From Streptomyces sp. 1-11 (GTDB lineage Bacteria > Actinomycetota > Actinomycetes > Streptomycetales > Streptomycetaceae): a stretch of DNA of 64,000 nucleotides. A program made the position numbers and the translations under genes. The DNA lies in the NCBI RefSeq assembly GCF_007176755.1, contig NZ_BJTV01000013.1, positions 1 to 64,000 on the forward strand, given 5' to 3'. This document shows, in pieces, positions 10,120 to 21,661 of this stretch (its first letter is position 1; every line of letters starts with the position of its first letter). The notes below the pieces were generated by a model, which ran no database searches, was not told the DNA's origin, and saw nothing but the letters and a program-made list of their open reading frames with translations.

Positions 10120-11141
10120 TCCCGTCCCATGTCCCGGTGCACGACCACCGTCTCCACGCCCTCGGCCACGAGGCGCGCGGCGAGCTTCTCCGACATGGCC
10201 ACCGAGCGGTGCTTGCCCCCGGTGCAGCCGATGGCGATGGTCACATACCGCTTGCCCTCGCGCCGGTACCCGGCCGCGACGAGGCGCAGCAGCTCGGCGT
10301 ACCGGTCGAGGAACTCCTTGGCGCCGGGCTGGTTGAAGACGTACGCCGCGACCTCCTCGTTGAGGCCGGTGTACGGGCGCAGCTCCGGGACCCAGTGCGG
10401 GTTGGGCAGGAAGCGCATGTCCGCGACCAGGTCGGCGTCGACGGGGAGGCCGTACTTGAAGCCGAAGGACATGACGGTGGCCCGCAGCTCGGGCTCCTCC
10501 TCGCCGGCGAACTGGGCGTCCATCTTGGCGCGCAGCTCGTGCACGTTCAGGCTGGAGGTGTCGATCACCAGGTCGGCGTCGCCGCGCAGCTCGCGCAGCA
10601 GCTCGCGCTCGGCGGCGATGCCGTCGACGATCCGGCCGTCGCCCTGCAGGGGGTGCGGGCGGCGCACCGACTCGAAACGGCGCACCAGGGCGTCGTCGGA
10701 GGACTCCAGGAAGACGATCCGCCGGGTGACGTGCTTGGCCTCCAGGTCGGCGAGGGACTCGCGCAGGTTGTCGAAGAAGCGGCGGCCGCGCACGTCGACG
10801 ACGACCGCGATCCGCGCCACGTTGCCCTGGGAGCGGGCGCCCAGCTCGACCATGGTGGGGATGAGGGCCGGCGGGAGGTTGTCGACGACGAACCAGCCGA
10901 GGTCCTCCAGGCACTTCGCCGCCGTCGACCGGCCGGCTCCGGACATGCCGGAGATGATCACCAGTTCGGGGATGGCCGCCTCGGCGGGGCCGGCCGGTGT
11001 GACGTCCGTGCTCACCTTTGCTCCGTTGTCCTGAACCGGCTGCCGCGGGTGTCCGCCGGCCGCCTGCCGCGGCTGGTTCCCGCCCGCTTCCCCGTGCGCC
11101 TGTTCTCGCTGTGCCGTGGGGTGTTCGTCGTGCTCGGTCAT
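10116..11141 (-). CDS. rapZ: RNase adapter protein RapZ family (P-loop nucleotide-binding)
   Basis: 341 residues. The first ~57 are a low-complexity hydrophilic extension. The P-loop is ISGMSGAGRST (about residues 63-73), with Arg where most P-loops have Lys; the C-terminal domain holds FGFKYGLP, FLPNPHW and IGCTGGKHRSV, the RapZ hallmarks. In E. coli RapZ guides small-RNA decay; the actinobacterial role is less clear. The ATG overlaps the uvrC stop as ATGA, with GGAG just upstream, so it is coupled to uvrC. Confidence 0.93.
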   Translation of the reverse strand: MTEHDEHPTAQREQAHGEAGGNQPRQAAGGHPRQPVQDNGAKVSTDVTPAGPAEAAIPELVIISGMSGAGRSTAAKCLEDLGWFVVDNLPPALIPTMVELGARSQGNVARIAVVVDVRGRRFFDNLRESLADLEAKHVTRRIVFLESSDDALVRRFESVRRPHPLQGDGRIVDGIAAERELLRELRGDADLVIDTSSLNVHELRAKMDAQFAGEEEPELRATVMSFGFKYGLPVDADLVADMRFLPNPHWVPELRPYTGLNEEVAAYVFNQPGAKEFLDRYAELLRLVAAGYRREGKRYVTIAIGCTGGKHRSVAMSEKLAARLVAEGVETVVVHRDMGRE

Positions 11142-13354
11142 GTCTCCTGCCCCCGTCGTTCGTCCGGGAGGCCCGCGGTCACGGGCTCTCCCGCGGAACC
11201 CGCCGTCGTACCGGGTTCCTCGTCCTCAATGATCTCTCCGGTCGCCGTGTTCACGGCGGGTCCGGCCGGGACCGCCCCGGCGAGGGCCGCGGCGATCGTC
11301 TCGGCCGTCTTCCGGCCTATCCCGGGCACTTCCTGGATCTGTTCGATTGTGGCGGACCGCAGCCTCTTCACCGAGCCGAAATGCTTGATGAGCGCCTGTT
11401 TGCGGGTGTCGCCGAGGCCGGGCACGTCGTCCAGGGGGCCGGCCCGGAAACGCTTGGCGCGCTTGGTGCGCTGGTAGGTGATCGCGAAACGGTGGGCCTC
11501 GTCGCGGACGCGCTGGAGCAGGTACAGGCCCTCGCTGGTGCGCGGCAGGACCACCGGGTCGTCCTCGCCGGGCACCCACACCTCCTCCAGGCGCTTGGCG
11601 AGGCCGCACACGGCGATGTCGTCGATGCCCAGCTCGTCCAGCGCCCGCCGGGCCGCGGCGACCTGCGGCTGTCCGCCGTCGACGACCACGAGCTGGGGCG
11701 GGTAGGCGAACTTCCGCGGGCGGCCGTCCTCGTCCTTGAGGGCGCCGTCGATCACCTCCGTGGCGGTGAGCGGAACCGTGCTGCCGCCCGCCGGCGCGGC
11801 GGCTTCAGCGGCAAGCCCGGCCACTCCCCCTGCCGGAACCGCTCCGTCGCCCGCCGGAACGGCCCCTCCGCCCGCCGGAACGGCTCCGTCGCCGGTGCGC
11901 GTGGTCCCTCCGTCGGCGCTGGTCTCCTCGCCGTCGGCCCACTCCCCCGTGCGCTCCTTCTCGGCGAGGTAGCGCCGGAAGCGGCGGCTGATCACCTCGT
12001 GCATGGAGCGGACGTCGTCCTGCCCGGCGAAGCCCTTGATCTGGAAGCGCCGGTACTCGCTCTTGCGCTGCAGCCCGTCCTCGAAGACGACCATGGAGGC
12101 GACCACGTCGTCGCCCTGGAGGTGCGAGATGTCGTAGCACTCGATGCGCAGCGGGGCGCTGTCCAGGTCCAGGGCCTCGGCGATCTCCTCCAGCGCGCGC
12201 GAACGCGTGGTCAGGTCGGAGGCGCGCTTGGTCTTGTGCAGGGCAAGGGACTGCTGGGCGTTGCGCTGCACGGTCTCCATGAGCGCCTTCTTGTCGCCGC
12301 GCTGCGGCACGCGCAGCGAGACGTTCGCCCCGCGGCGGCCGGCCAGCCACTCCTGGACCGGCTCGACCGGCTCCGGCAGGGCCGGGACCAGCACCTCCCT
12401 GGGCACGGCGTCCCCGCTCTCCTCGCCGTAGAGCTGCTGCAGGGCGTGCTCGACCAGGGCGCCGGTGTTGACCTCCTCGACCTTGTCCGTCACCCAGCCG
12501 CGCTGGCCGCGCACCCGGCCGCCGCGCACGTGGAAGATCTGCACCGCCGCCTCCAGCTCGTCCTCGGCGACGGCGATGAGGTCGGCGTCGGTCGCGTCGG
12601 CGAGCACGACCGCGCTCTTCTCCATGGCCTTCTTCAGGGCCCCGATGTCGTCGCGCAGGCGGGCGGCCCGCTCGTACTCCATCTCCTCCGCGGCCTGGGT
12701 CATCCGCTTCTCCAGGCGGCGGAGGTAGGTGCCGGTGCGGCCGGCCATGAAGTCGCTGAACTCCTCGGCCAGCTCCCGGTGGTCCTCAGGGGAGATCCGG
12801 CCGACGCAGGGGGCGGAGCACTTGCCGATGTAGCCGAGCAGGCAGGGACGGCCCGTGCGGGCGGCGTTCTTGAAGACACCGGCCGAGCAGGTGCGCACCG
12901 GGAAGACCCGCAGCAGCAGGTCGACGGTGTCCCGGATGGCCCACGCGTGCGCGTACGGGCCGAAATACCTGACGCCCTTCTTCTTGTGACCGCGCATCAC
13001 CTGAACGCGCGGGAACTCCTCGTTCATGGTGACCGCGAGGTACGGGTAGCTCTTGTCGTCGCGGTACTTGACGTTGAACCGGGGGTCGTACTCCTTGATC
13101 CAGGAGTACTCCAGCTGCAGCGCCTCGACCTCCGTGGACACCACGGTCCACTCCACGGACGCGGCGGTGGTCACCATCGACCGGGTGCGGGGGTGCAGGC
13201 CCGCCAGGTCCTGGAAGTAGTTCGCCAGGCGCTGGCGCAGGCTCTTCGCCTTTCCGACGTAGATCACCCGGCGGTGCTCGTCACGGAACCTGTACACCCC
13301 GGGAGAGTCCGGGATCTCACCCGGCCTGGGGCGGTAGCTGGAGGGATCGGCCAT
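11138..13354 (-). CDS. uvrC: Excinuclease ABC subunit C
   Basis: 738 residues. Domains in order: GIY-YIG nuclease (PGVYRF...VIYVGKAKSLRQRL, residues ~15-95), Cys-rich segment, UVR motif (~residues 205-240), RNase H-like nuclease domain (IECYDISHLQGDDVVASMVVF and VVDGGQPQV), and C-terminal helix-hairpin-helix pair (LIKHFGSVKRLRSA, IQEVPGIGRKTAETI). It makes both incisions in nucleotide excision repair. An insertion of about 50 residues inside the RNase H-like domain consists of GAVPAG-type repeats encoded by 21-bp tandem units. The ATG lies 7 nt from a damage-type -10 box (13362-13384) with no ribosome-binding site, so the mRNA is probably leaderless. First gene of the uvrC-rapZ-yvcK-whiA operon. 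Confidence 0.96.
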   Translation of the reverse strand: MADPSSYRPRPGEIPDSPGVYRFRDEHRRVIYVGKAKSLRQRLANYFQDLAGLHPRTRSMVTTAASVEWTVVSTEVEALQLEYSWIKEYDPRFNVKYRDDKSYPYLAVTMNEEFPRVQVMRGHKKKGVRYFGPYAHAWAIRDTVDLLLRVFPVRTCSAGVFKNAARTGRPCLLGYIGKCSAPCVGRISPEDHRELAEEFSDFMAGRTGTYLRRLEKRMTQAAEEMEYERAARLRDDIGALKKAMEKSAVVLADATDADLIAVAEDELEAAVQIFHVRGGRVRGQRGWVTDKVEEVNTGALVEHALQQLYGEESGDAVPREVLVPALPEPVEPVQEWLAGRRGANVSLRVPQRGDKKALMETVQRNAQQSLALHKTKRASDLTTRSRALEEIAEALDLDSAPLRIECYDISHLQGDDVVASMVVFEDGLQRKSEYRRFQIKGFAGQDDVRSMHEVISRRFRRYLAEKERTGEWADGEETSADGGTTRTGDGAVPAGGGAVPAGDGAVPAGGVAGLAAEAAAPAGGSTVPLTATEVIDGALKDEDGRPRKFAYPPQLVVVDGGQPQVAAARRALDELGIDDIAVCGLAKRLEEVWVPGEDDPVVLPRTSEGLYLLQRVRDEAHRFAITYQRTKRAKRFRAGPLDDVPGLGDTRKQALIKHFGSVKRLRSATIEQIQEVPGIGRKTAETIAAALAGAVPAGPAVNTATGEIIEDEEPGTTAGSAGEPVTAGLPDERRGQET
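11831..11893. repeat. Three 21-bp tandem repeats inside uvrC
   Basis: Units at 11831-11851, 11852-11872 and 11873-11893, differing by a few bases and encoding GDGAVPA/GGGAVPA heptapeptides in frame within the UvrC RNase H-like domain. Confidence 0.85.
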
Positions 13355-13361
13355 GCTTCAC

Positions 13362-13384
13362 ACCCTACTGGCGAGCACCGACAC
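13362..13384 (-). promoter_or_regulatory. RecA-independent DNA-damage promoter of uvrC
   Basis: On the minus strand it reads gTGTCGGTG, 8 nt, TAGGGT, matching TTGTCRGTG-N8-TAnnnT except for the first base. The -10 hexamer ends 7 nt before the uvrC ATG, so transcription should begin at or next to the start codon. Confidence 0.8.
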
Positions 13385-13701
13385 CGCGTCGGGCCTGTGG
13401 ACGGCGCACCGGGCGGCCGCTCCCGGGAGGGATCCGGGCGGTCGCTCGGCGGGCGGGCGGACGGGCCGGAAACGGCGTGTGAGGGGGGCCGTGACCCGGC
13501 CGGAGCGGACACCGGCCGGTCCGCGGTGTTGTCGGGGCATGGTCAACACGCTTCAATGCGTGGGAACTCGGGACCGTGCCACCGGGCACGGACGCGACGT
13601 GCGCGGACATGGGCCTGCCCGGGTGCCCACGGGGGTGGCAGCCGCGCCGGCGCCAGCGGTCCGACCAGCCGTTGTGACACCTCACAGAAAGGCCTCTGTC
13701 C
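13385..13701. other. Divergent intergenic region between uvrC and the HTH gene
   Basis: Beyond the uvrC promoter this stretch holds a small hairpin (CCGTGCC at 13574-13580 with GGCACGG at 13585-13591) and a ribosome-binding-like AGAAAGG about 10 nt before the next gene. No open frame with Streptomyces-like codon use was seen. Confidence 0.5.
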
Positions 13702-14649
13702 ATGCGGCACGCCACAGAGCACGCGGACGTCCCCACCCCCGAACTGGACACGGCCCTGCGGGGCGGCCCCTTCCACGTGGCGCTGCGCGCCGCGATCGCC
13801 GCGCGCGGACTGCCGCTGCAGCGCGTGCAGCACCACCTCTCGCGGCACGGGGTCAGGGTCGGCATCACGAGCCTGAGCTACTGGCAGCAGGGGGCCCGAC
13901 GCCCGCAGCGCCCGGAGTCGCTGCGCGCGGTACGGGCGCTGGAGGAGATCCTGCGGCTGCCGGAGGAGTCGCTGATCCGGCTGCTCACCGAGTCCGGCGA
14001 GCCCGCGACGGGCGGCCGCCGCCCGGCCCGCTCCTACCGCTCCCTGGCCGCGGCGTGCGACGCCGGGAACCGGCTCCGCGCCGACCTGGACTGGTCCCTG
14101 GACGGGGGGCTGCACACCCTGGGCCGGCACGAGCGCGTCCGGATCGGCGCCCGGCGCGAACTGGCCGGGCTGGAGTCCCACCACATCGTGCGGGCGCACC
14201 TCGACGGCGCCGACCGCTTCGTCGCCGTGCACCACGGCGACCCCGGCTGCAGTCCGGGCGGGATGACGGTGCACGCCCTGGAGAACTGCCGCACCGGCCG
14301 GGTCCGCTGGGACCAGGACACCGGTGTGCTGGTGGCGGAGCTGCTGTTCGGCACCCGGCTGCGCTCCGGCGACACGTTCCTCTTCCGCTACGGCGTCGAG
14401 GACGGCACGGCCGGGGTCTGCGGCGAGTACGTCCACCGGTCCGGTTTCCCGGGCGGCCAGTACGCGCTCCAGGTGAGCTTCGACGGTGCCGCGCTGCCGG
14501 CCCGCTGCCACCGCTTCACCCAGCACACCCCGGCCGCCCCGCGCGGCGGCCGGCAGGAGCTGCGGATCAGCGCGCCGCACCGCAGCGTCCACGTGGTCGA
14601 ACCCCGGATCAGGCCGGGGCTGGTGGGCATCGCGTGGGAGTGGGAGTGA
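13702..14649 (+). CDS. Helix-turn-helix protein of unknown role
   Basis: 315 residues. The N-terminal ~95 residues look like an XRE-type DNA-binding domain (HVALRAAIAARGLPLQRVQHHLSRHGVRVGITSLSYWQQGARRP, then an all-helical RALEEILRLP region). The remaining ~200 residues are beta-rich, with no family I recognise. AGAAAGG lies upstream of the ATG. The gene stands alone between divergent uvrC and the convergent Rieske gene. It may be a regulator with a C-terminal sensing domain; this is inference. Confidence 0.75.
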   Translation: MRHATEHADVPTPELDTALRGGPFHVALRAAIAARGLPLQRVQHHLSRHGVRVGITSLSYWQQGARRPQRPESLRAVRALEEILRLPEESLIRLLTESGEPATGGRRPARSYRSLAAACDAGNRLRADLDWSLDGGLHTLGRHERVRIGARRELAGLESHHIVRAHLDGADRFVAVHHGDPGCSPGGMTVHALENCRTGRVRWDQDTGVLVAELLFGTRLRSGDTFLFRYGVEDGTAGVCGEYVHRSGFPGGQYALQVSFDGAALPARCHRFTQHTPAAPRGGRQELRISAPHRSVHVVEPRIRPGLVGIAWEWE

Positions 14650-14669
14650 ACCCGCGGGAACGGCCCCGC

Positions 14670-15092
14670 TCAGGCGCCGGGGCCGGCGACGATCCGTCCC
14701 TTGGAGACGCGGACCGGGAGTTCGCCGAGCGGCTCGGTCGCCGGGGCCTGCAGCACTTTGCCGGTCACCGCGTCGAACTCGCTGCCGTGGCAGGGGCAGA
14801 CCAGCGTCGTGCCCCGCAGCTTGTTGATCACGCAGCCCGCGTGCGTGCAGACCGTGCTGTAGGCCTTCAGAGCGCCGCCCGCGTCCCGGCTGACCACCAC
14901 GTTCCGGTCCCGGTAGAGCTTCGCGCCGCCCTTGGCGACCTCGTCCTCGGCGCCGAGGTCGACCGGCGTGGTGGGGGTCGCGTCGGCCGAGTCGCCGCCC
15001 GGGGAACAGGCGGCGAGCCCCAGCCCCGCTGCCGGGACCACCGCGGCTCCGCGAAGGACGGTACGACGACTCGCTGACGGTCGGGCGGGCAT
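14670..15092 (-). CDS. Tat-exported Rieske [2Fe-2S] protein
   Basis: About 140 residues. The N-terminus has a twin-arginine motif (SRRTVLRGA), a hydrophobic stretch and LAAC, which may be a lipobox, so it is probably exported folded and lipid-anchored. The C-terminal half is a Rieske domain with both cluster-binding loops, CTHAGC and CPCHGSEFD. I chose the ATG at 15090-15092 because GGAG lies 6 nt upstream; an in-frame GTG four codons earlier lacks this. Its electron partner is not apparent from the neighbours. It converges on the HTH gene, with 20 bp between their ends. Confidence 0.9.
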   Translation of the reverse strand: MPARPSASRRTVLRGAAVVPAAGLGLAACSPGGDSADATPTTPVDLGAEDEVAKGGAKLYRDRNVVVSRDAGGALKAYSTVCTHAGCVINKLRGTTLVCPCHGSEFDAVTGKVLQAPATEPLGELPVRVSKGRIVAGPGA

Positions 15093-15153
15093 CAGGATCT
15101 CCACTGGTCAGAGGAAGTGCAGCCCGACGATACCCGGGGCCGGCCGGAGGGTC

Positions 15154-15189
15154 GGGGGCGGGGCTGGGGGCCGAGGGCTGGGGCGGGGG
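15154..15189 (+). repeat. G-run tract with quadruplex potential
   Basis: Six runs of 3-5 G separated by 1-4 nt on the plus strand (15154-15158, 15160-15163, 15166-15170, 15175-15177, 15180-15183, 15185-15189), upstream of both the Rieske gene and the LacI operator. Confidence 0.6.
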
Positions 15190-15269
15190 CTTGGCTGGGC
15201 GGCGGGTCCTGAGGGCCGGGGGTGGGGCGGTTCGGGGGACGGGTGGTGGCGGAGAAGTCGGTCGTCGGG

Positions 15270-15299
15270 CGCGTAAACGCTTGCGCAAGCGTTTACGCG
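15270..15299. promoter_or_regulatory. LacI-family operator (30-bp perfect palindrome)
   Basis: A perfect 30-bp dyad with the core AAACGCTTGCGCAAGCGTTT (15275-15294), centred between 15284 and 15285. The central CG and flanking A/T bases are typical of LacI/GalR-family operators. It lies about 200 bp upstream of the lacI-type gene and within the divergent region shared with the Rieske gene, which suggests autoregulation and control of the following sugar kinase. Confidence 0.8.
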
Positions 15300-15382
15300 G
15301 GCTGGGCGGATGGGATACCTTCCCGGCCGAAGGGCCACCGAACGGGCTCCGGCGGCCGCCGGGTGCCGCCGCTGGATCGCCT

Positions 15383-15445
15383 ACGGCTGCCGCGGTTGCC
15401 GACGGCTGCCGCGGTTGCCGACGGCTGCCAACGGCTGCCGACGGC
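15383..15445. repeat. 19-bp tandem repeats in the lacI leader
   Basis: Two identical 19-bp units (15383-15401, 15402-15420) followed by two partial 10-bp units (ACGGCTGCC core) to about 15445, between the operator and the LacI start. The open frame continues through them but is not conserved family sequence. Confidence 0.75.
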
Positions 15446-15501
15446 AGGGCGTACGGCTCGGACGCCTCGGGCTCACCGACCGCTGGAGAAGGGACGCCGC
15501 G

Positions 15502-16671
15502 ATGCCCACCATGGCCGACGTGGCCCGCAGCGCCGGTGTCTCCGTGGCGACCGTCTCCCACGTGCTCAACGGCACGCGCCCGGTACTGCCCCACACCCGC
15601 CGGGCCGTGCTGGACGCCGTCGACGCGCTCGGCTACACGCCCAACACCCTGGCCCGCTCACTGGTGACGTCCCGCACCCGCTCCATCGGCCTCGCGGTGT
15701 CGGCGATCAGCAATCCGTACTTCACGGAGATCCTCCAGGGGGTGGAGGCCGCCGCCCTGGACGCGGGTTACGGCCTGCTCATCGCCGATCCGCACGACGA
15801 CCCGGTTCACGAGCGCAAGGTCGTCCAGCTCCTCCACGAACGCCGGGTCGACGGCGTGATCGTCGCCCCGTCCGCCCAGCCGCGGGACCTGGTGGCCTAT
15901 CTCGGCCGGCATGCCGTGCCGGCCGTGTTCCTGGACCGGGTGCTCCCGGCCGACGGCCACCTCGCAGGCGCGGCTGCCCCATACCGCGCCCCCTTCGACC
16001 AGGTGTGCGCCGAGAACAGCGGCCCGATGGCGGACCTCGTCGGCCACCTCGCCGGGCTGGGCCACCGCCGGATCGGCCTGGTCGCCGGGCTGCCCGGGCT
16101 CAGCACCACCGAGGAACGGGTCGCCGGCTACCGGCGGGCCCTGGCCGCCGCCGGGCTGGCCTTCGACGCCGGCCTCGTGGTGTCCGGTCACTCGGAGTCG
16201 GCCGGCGCGGAGCGGGCGACGGCCGAGCTGCTCGCCCTGCCCGCTCCGCCCACCGCGCTGGTCACGGCGAACAACGCCATGACCATCGGCGCCCTGCGCG
16301 CCCTGCGCGAGCGGGCTCTGGCCGTGCCGGGCGACCTCGCGCTGTGCTGCTTCGACGACTTCGCCTGGGCCGACCTGTTCTCACCCCGGCTCACCGTCGT
16401 CGCCCAGCCCAGCAGGGCGCTCGGCGCCGAGGCCGTCCGCGTGCTCCTGGAGCGGCTGGCGGCCCCCGGCAGGCCCACGAGGACGATCCGGCTGCCCTGC
16501 GCCTTCGTCCACCGCACCTCCTGCGGCTGCCCTGAACAGCGGGACGCCGCCCCGGGTCGCCGGGACGGGGCCGCTGGCCGCCCGCCGGCCGGGCCCGTCG
16601 TCGGCCACACCGAACCGTCCCCCGGGACGACAGAACTGACCGCGCCTTCCGAGAGGGGAACCGCCTCGTGA
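15502..16671 (+). CDS. LacI-family transcriptional regulator
   Basis: 389 residues from the ATG at 15502 (GAAGGGA 8 nt upstream). It opens with the LacI headpiece (MADVARSAGVSVATVSHVLNGTRPV...LGYTPNTLARSL) followed by the hinge and a periplasmic-binding-protein-like sugar-sensing core to about residue 335. The last ~50 residues are a Pro/Gly-rich tail. A longer frame begins at 15310 but would read through the tandem repeats. The stop overlaps the start of the sugar kinase gene by 4 bp (GTGA), so the pair is co-translated. It probably represses its own operon through the palindrome at 15270-15299. Confidence 0.92.
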   Translation: MPTMADVARSAGVSVATVSHVLNGTRPVLPHTRRAVLDAVDALGYTPNTLARSLVTSRTRSIGLAVSAISNPYFTEILQGVEAAALDAGYGLLIADPHDDPVHERKVVQLLHERRVDGVIVAPSAQPRDLVAYLGRHAVPAVFLDRVLPADGHLAGAAAPYRAPFDQVCAENSGPMADLVGHLAGLGHRRIGLVAGLPGLSTTEERVAGYRRALAAAGLAFDAGLVVSGHSESAGAERATAELLALPAPPTALVTANNAMTIGALRALRERALAVPGDLALCCFDDFAWADLFSPRLTVVAQPSRALGAEAVRVLLERLAAPGRPTRTIRLPCAFVHRTSCGCPEQRDAAPGRRDGAAGRPPAGPVVGHTEPSPGTTELTAPSERGTAS

Positions 16672-17579
16672 TCGTCGTCGCCGGAGAGGCACTGATCGAC
16701 CTGGTCCCGCGCGGCCCGGGCGCCCTGGCCGACCTGAAGCCGGCGCCGGGCGGCGGCCCGTACAACACCGCCGTGGCGCTCGGCCGTCTCGGCTCCCCCA
16801 CCGCCTTCTGCTCGCGCACCTCCGAGGACGCCTTCGGGGAGGCCCTGCTCGACGGGCTGCGGCGGGCGGGGGTGGAGGTGACGGACGTGCAGCGCGGCCC
16901 CGAGCCGACCACCCTCGCCGTCGCCACGCTCGACACCGGCGGCTCGGCCGCCTACTCGTTCTACGTGGACGGCACCGCGGACCGCCTCTTCACCGTCCCC
17001 GCGTCCCTTCCCGCGGGAACCCGCGCGGTGTCCTTCGGCACCTGCTCACTCGTCCTGGAGCCCGGGGCGAGCGCCTACGAGAAGCTGATGCGCGAAGCGG
17101 CCGCACAGGGCCTGTTCACCGCACTCGACCCCAACATCCGCACCGGTCTGATCCCGGACGCGGACGCCTACCGGAGGCGCTTCGGCGACTGGCTGCCCTC
17201 GGTCACGCTGCTGAAGCTGTCCGAGGAGGACGCCGAGTGGCTCGGCGGCACCCCACGGGAGTGGCTGGCCGCGGGCCCGTCGGCCGTAGTGGTCACGCGG
17301 GGCGGCGATGGCCTCACCGTCCACACCCGGAACGGCGCGGAGTACTCCGTACCAGGCGAGAAGGTCGAGGTGGTGGACACCATCGGCGCCGGTGACACGG
17401 TGAACGCGGCCCTGCTGCACGGACTGGCCGCCCAGGACGCCCTGTCGCCCGGGGCACTGGCGGCACTGGGACCGGACGGCTGGCGGCGGCTGCTGCGGTT
17501 CGCGGCGCGCGCCGCGGCGATCACCTGTTCCCGGGCGGGGGCGGAGCCGCCGTTCGCGGCCGAGCTGGACGGGCCGTGA
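16668..17579 (+). CDS. PfkB-family sugar kinase (fructokinase-like)
   Basis: 303 residues from a GTG overlapping the LacI stop. The N-terminal GEALIDLVP and GGGPYNTAVALGRLG segments and the C-terminal catalytic motif DTIGAGDTVNAALL (Asp as base) place it in the ribokinase/PfkB family, with closest resemblance to fructokinases. It would phosphorylate an imported sugar using ATP. The substrate cannot be fixed from sequence, and no transporter gene is adjacent. Confidence 0.88.
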   Translation: MIVVAGEALIDLVPRGPGALADLKPAPGGGPYNTAVALGRLGSPTAFCSRTSEDAFGEALLDGLRRAGVEVTDVQRGPEPTTLAVATLDTGGSAAYSFYVDGTADRLFTVPASLPAGTRAVSFGTCSLVLEPGASAYEKLMREAAAQGLFTALDPNIRTGLIPDADAYRRRFGDWLPSVTLLKLSEEDAEWLGGTPREWLAAGPSAVVVTRGGDGLTVHTRNGAEYSVPGEKVEVVDTIGAGDTVNAALLHGLAAQDALSPGALAALGPDGWRRLLRFAARAAAITCSRAGAEPPFAAELDGP

Positions 17580-17595
17580 CCCCGTCCCACGACGC

Positions 17596-17638
17596 GCGGG
17601 CGGCGCCCTGCGGGGAGTTCCCGCGGGGCGCCGCCCGC
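17596..17638. terminator. Bidirectional terminator between the sugar kinase and uvrA
   Basis: A 13-bp perfect stem (17596-17608 with 17626-17638) with a further inner 5-bp stem, in the 70 bp between converging genes. Confidence 0.8.
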
Positions 17639-17649
17639 CCGACGGCGCG

Positions 17650-20703
<3,054 letters not shown>

Positions 20704-20762
20704 GCCGGTCCGCACCTTTCTTGAGAGAAGTGACAGGGGCCGGGGCCCCCGTGCTTCTTCCG

Positions 20763-20785
20763 AGACTAGGGGGAGCCACTGACAG
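20763..20785 (-). promoter_or_regulatory. RecA-independent DNA-damage promoter of uvrA
   Basis: Minus strand reads cTGTCAGTG, 8 nt, TAGTCT, matching TTGTCRGTG-N8-TAnnnT except for the first base. The -10 box is about 60 nt before the GTG start, so this transcript has a short leader with a ribosome-binding site. Confidence 0.8.
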
Positions 20786-20916
20786 CGCCGGTCGGATTCC
20801 GGGATGCATAACAATCCCGAGCCCTCAGGCATGCCCGGTGCCGCCTTCGACGATATAGCACGTGCTTTCGATTTACGGGCGAGCTTCACCACCTTCACCC
20901 GAAGGGGTGGCGCTAC

Positions 20917-20922
20917 TAGGGT
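20917..20922 (+). promoter_or_regulatory. -10 element of a probable leaderless gene
   Basis: TAGGGT ends 7 nt before the ATG at 20930, and no ribosome-binding site is present. Transcription would therefore start at the start codon. Confidence 0.6.
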
Positions 20923-20929
20923 CGGGCGC

Positions 20930-21616
20930 ATGATTGATCACGCTCATGACCTGGCATGTGTACGGGAGGCGACCGAGCGGCTCCTCACCGCTGTCGCCAA
21001 GCTGGACAACGCCTCACAGGCCGAGCCGTCACGGCTGCCCGGCTGGACGCGCGGACACGTCCTCGCCCATCTCGCCCGCAACGCGGACGCCCTCGTGAAC
21101 GTCCTGGAGGGCCGGCCCATGTACGAGAGCGCCGAGGCGCGGGACGCCGACATCGAGCGGGACGCCCGGCGCACGCTGGACGCCCAGCTCACGGACGTGC
21201 GCGAGAGCGCCGCCCGGTTCCAGCGGGCGGGGGCCGTGCCGGCGGACTGGACGCGCACGGTGGAGCTGCGCAACGGCGTCACCGACGCCGCGGCCCGGCT
21301 GCCGTTCAGGCGGTGGGCCGAGGTCGACCTGCACCACGTGGACCTCGGGATCGGATACGAGCTGGAGGACCTTCCGGCGGAGTTCACGCAGCGGGAGAGC
21401 GGCTTCCTCGCCGACCGCTTCGCCGGGCACCCGGAGATCCCGGCGACCCGGGTCACGGACGGCACGCGCGAGTGGCGCACCGGCCGCGAGGCGGCCGTGA
21501 CCGAGGTCACGGTGAGCGGGGCGCCGGCCGACCTGCTGGGCTGGCTCGCCGGCCGCCGCCCGGGGACCGCGCTGGAGGTGACGGGCGGCACGCTGCCGAA
21601 GCTGCCTCCGCTGTAG
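20930..21616 (+). CDS. Maleylpyruvate isomerase family mycothiol-dependent enzyme
   Basis: 228 residues. It has the DinB/MDMPI fold pattern: an N-terminal helix with CVREATERLLTAVAKLD, then the signature LPGWTRGHVLAHLARNADAL, whose His is the expected metal ligand, and RWAEVDLHHVDLG with the two downstream His. Such proteins use the actinobacterial thiol mycothiol in isomerisation or detoxification; the real substrate is unknown. An in-frame start at 20804 would precede the promoter-like TAGGGT, so I use 20930. It is divergent from uvrA and followed 45 bp later by a metallo-hydrolase. Confidence 0.88.
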   Translation: MIDHAHDLACVREATERLLTAVAKLDNASQAEPSRLPGWTRGHVLAHLARNADALVNVLEGRPMYESAEARDADIERDARRTLDAQLTDVRESAARFQRAGAVPADWTRTVELRNGVTDAAARLPFRRWAEVDLHHVDLGIGYELEDLPAEFTQRESGFLADRFAGHPEIPATRVTDGTREWRTGREAAVTEVTVSGAPADLLGWLAGRRPGTALEVTGGTLPKLPPL

Positions 21617-21661
21617 CGCGACACGGGTCCCCGGGCGCCGGCCCGCTATAGGCTGATCACC

